NCBI RefSeq assembly: GCF_040214835.1
Contig: NZ_CP157874.1
Location: forward strand, 2,670,001-2,734,000
Length of the DNA: 64,000 nucleotides
Direction of reading: 5' to 3'
From: Pseudomonas asiatica
GTDB taxonomy: Bacteria; Pseudomonadota; Gammaproteobacteria; Pseudomonadales; Pseudomonadaceae
Each line of letters opens with the position of its first letter. The stretch's first letter is position 1. The notes beneath the pieces are model-generated. The model did not search any database. It was not told the origin of the DNA and was given only the letters and a program-made list of their open reading frames with translations. The position numbers were made by a program, and so were the translations under genes. Shown here piece by piece: positions 63,708 through 64,000 of the stretch.

Positions 63708-64000
63708 GCTGGCTGCACCTGGCCACGGCCGATGCCGTAGTAAGTCAGGCCGGCGGCGGCCATGTGTTCGGGTTCGAACAGGTTGCGCCCGTCGAACACC
63801 ACCCGGTCGGCCAGCTGTTGCGGCACCTTGTCCAGGTTGAGCACACGGTAATCCTGCCATTCGGTGACGATCACCAGGGCATCGGCGCCGTGCAGAGCAT
63901 CGTCCTTGCACGGCACCAGTTGCAGGTCGGCGCGCGGGCCATAGTGCCGCTGGATTTCTTCCATGGCCTGCGGGTCATGGGCCTGCACCCGCGCGCCGGC
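63695..64000 (-). CDS. ugd: UDP-glucose 6-dehydrogenase, C-terminal part (truncated by window)
   Basis: The last 101 residues are present; the 5' end lies beyond the window. The segment contains A-L-V-I-V-T-E-W-Q-D-Y-R-V-L near residue 45 and V-V-F-D-G-R-N-L-F near residue 65, the conserved C-terminal domain of Ugd/TuaD. The enzyme oxidises UDP-glucose to UDP-glucuronate, the substrate for the downstream epimerase. Confidence 0.88.
   Translation of the reverse strand, partial: AGARVQAHDPQAMEEIQRHYGPRADLQLVPCKDDALHGADALVIVTEWQDYRVLNLDKVPQQLADRVVFDGRNLFEPEHMAAAGLTYYGIGRGQVQPACPY

Overview
The window is high-GC and densely coded, with many short REP palindromes built on the core GGGAGCGGG...CCCGCTCCC. 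Its gene order includes pvdQ-type acylase, lpxH, ppiB, glnS, cysS, a two-component pair, csiR/csiD/lhgO, an amino-acid permease, a RIO kinase, hemB and proP. From memory, both the protein types and this order fit the Pseudomonas putida group. That assignment is inference; no database was searched. I saw no tRNA, rRNA, complete insertion sequence, prophage or CRISPR array.

Layout. 1-2.8 kb: the 3' end of uppP, a DUF1294 membrane protein, a LysR regulator with an MmcQ/YjbR protein, and divergent azoR. 2.9-10.2 kb: an FAD oxidoreductase, then a catabolic-looking cluster (XRE-cupin regulator, OYE-type flavin/Fe-S oxidoreductase, periplasmic binding protein, class II aldolase, NCS1 permease) with a perfect 10+10 bp inverted repeat between its divergent arms. 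10.4-20.3 kb: a DMT exporter, small conserved proteins, a class C beta-lactamase, a BASS transporter, a TetR regulator facing an atypical SDR and a DsbA-like isomerase, a PuuR-like regulator and an MFS transporter. 20.4-23.4 kb: an ECF sigma/anti-sigma pair divergent from a catalase-related peroxidase plus cytochrome b561; both arms carry the same GGAATA-N15-CGTC promoter pattern. 23.4-24.8 kb: an AT-richer island with an orphan RHS-core protein. 24.8-31.9 kb: xthA, a GNAT, and tamA-tamB.

31.9-35.1 kb holds the least-understood cluster: two DUF2589 paralogues next to a Mu Mor-like activator, followed by small secreted, membrane and Fur-like proteins. 35.2-44.5 kb: the secreted acylase, lpxH-ppiB, glnS-cysS and a histidine kinase/response regulator pair. 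44.6-49.4 kb: the glutarate module (csiR, csiD, lhgO, permease), in which glutarate is hydroxylated to L-2-hydroxyglutarate and oxidised to 2-oxoglutarate. 49.4-54.5 kb: RIO kinase, zinc-type hemB, proP, a DUF1275 protein and a stand-alone riboflavin synthase.

54.67-55.59 kb is a tandem array of eight ~118-120 bp REP-pair units with a two-unit higher-order alternation. 55.6-60 kb: a GH13 trehalose-synthase-like enzyme, and a radical-SAM/TIGR03915 pair with a LexA-type box directly upstream. 60.1-64 kb: an operon on the minus strand (ugd, UDP-uronate epimerase, GT2, LAB_N protein, ArnT-like GT39) that looks like a lipid-linked uronic acid pathway for envelope glycan or lipid A decoration.

Candidates most worth pursuing as undescribed systems are the Mor/DUF2589 operon, the predicted SOS-controlled radical-SAM pair, the ECF-controlled peroxidase/b561 unit and the putative galacturonic acid envelope-modification operon.
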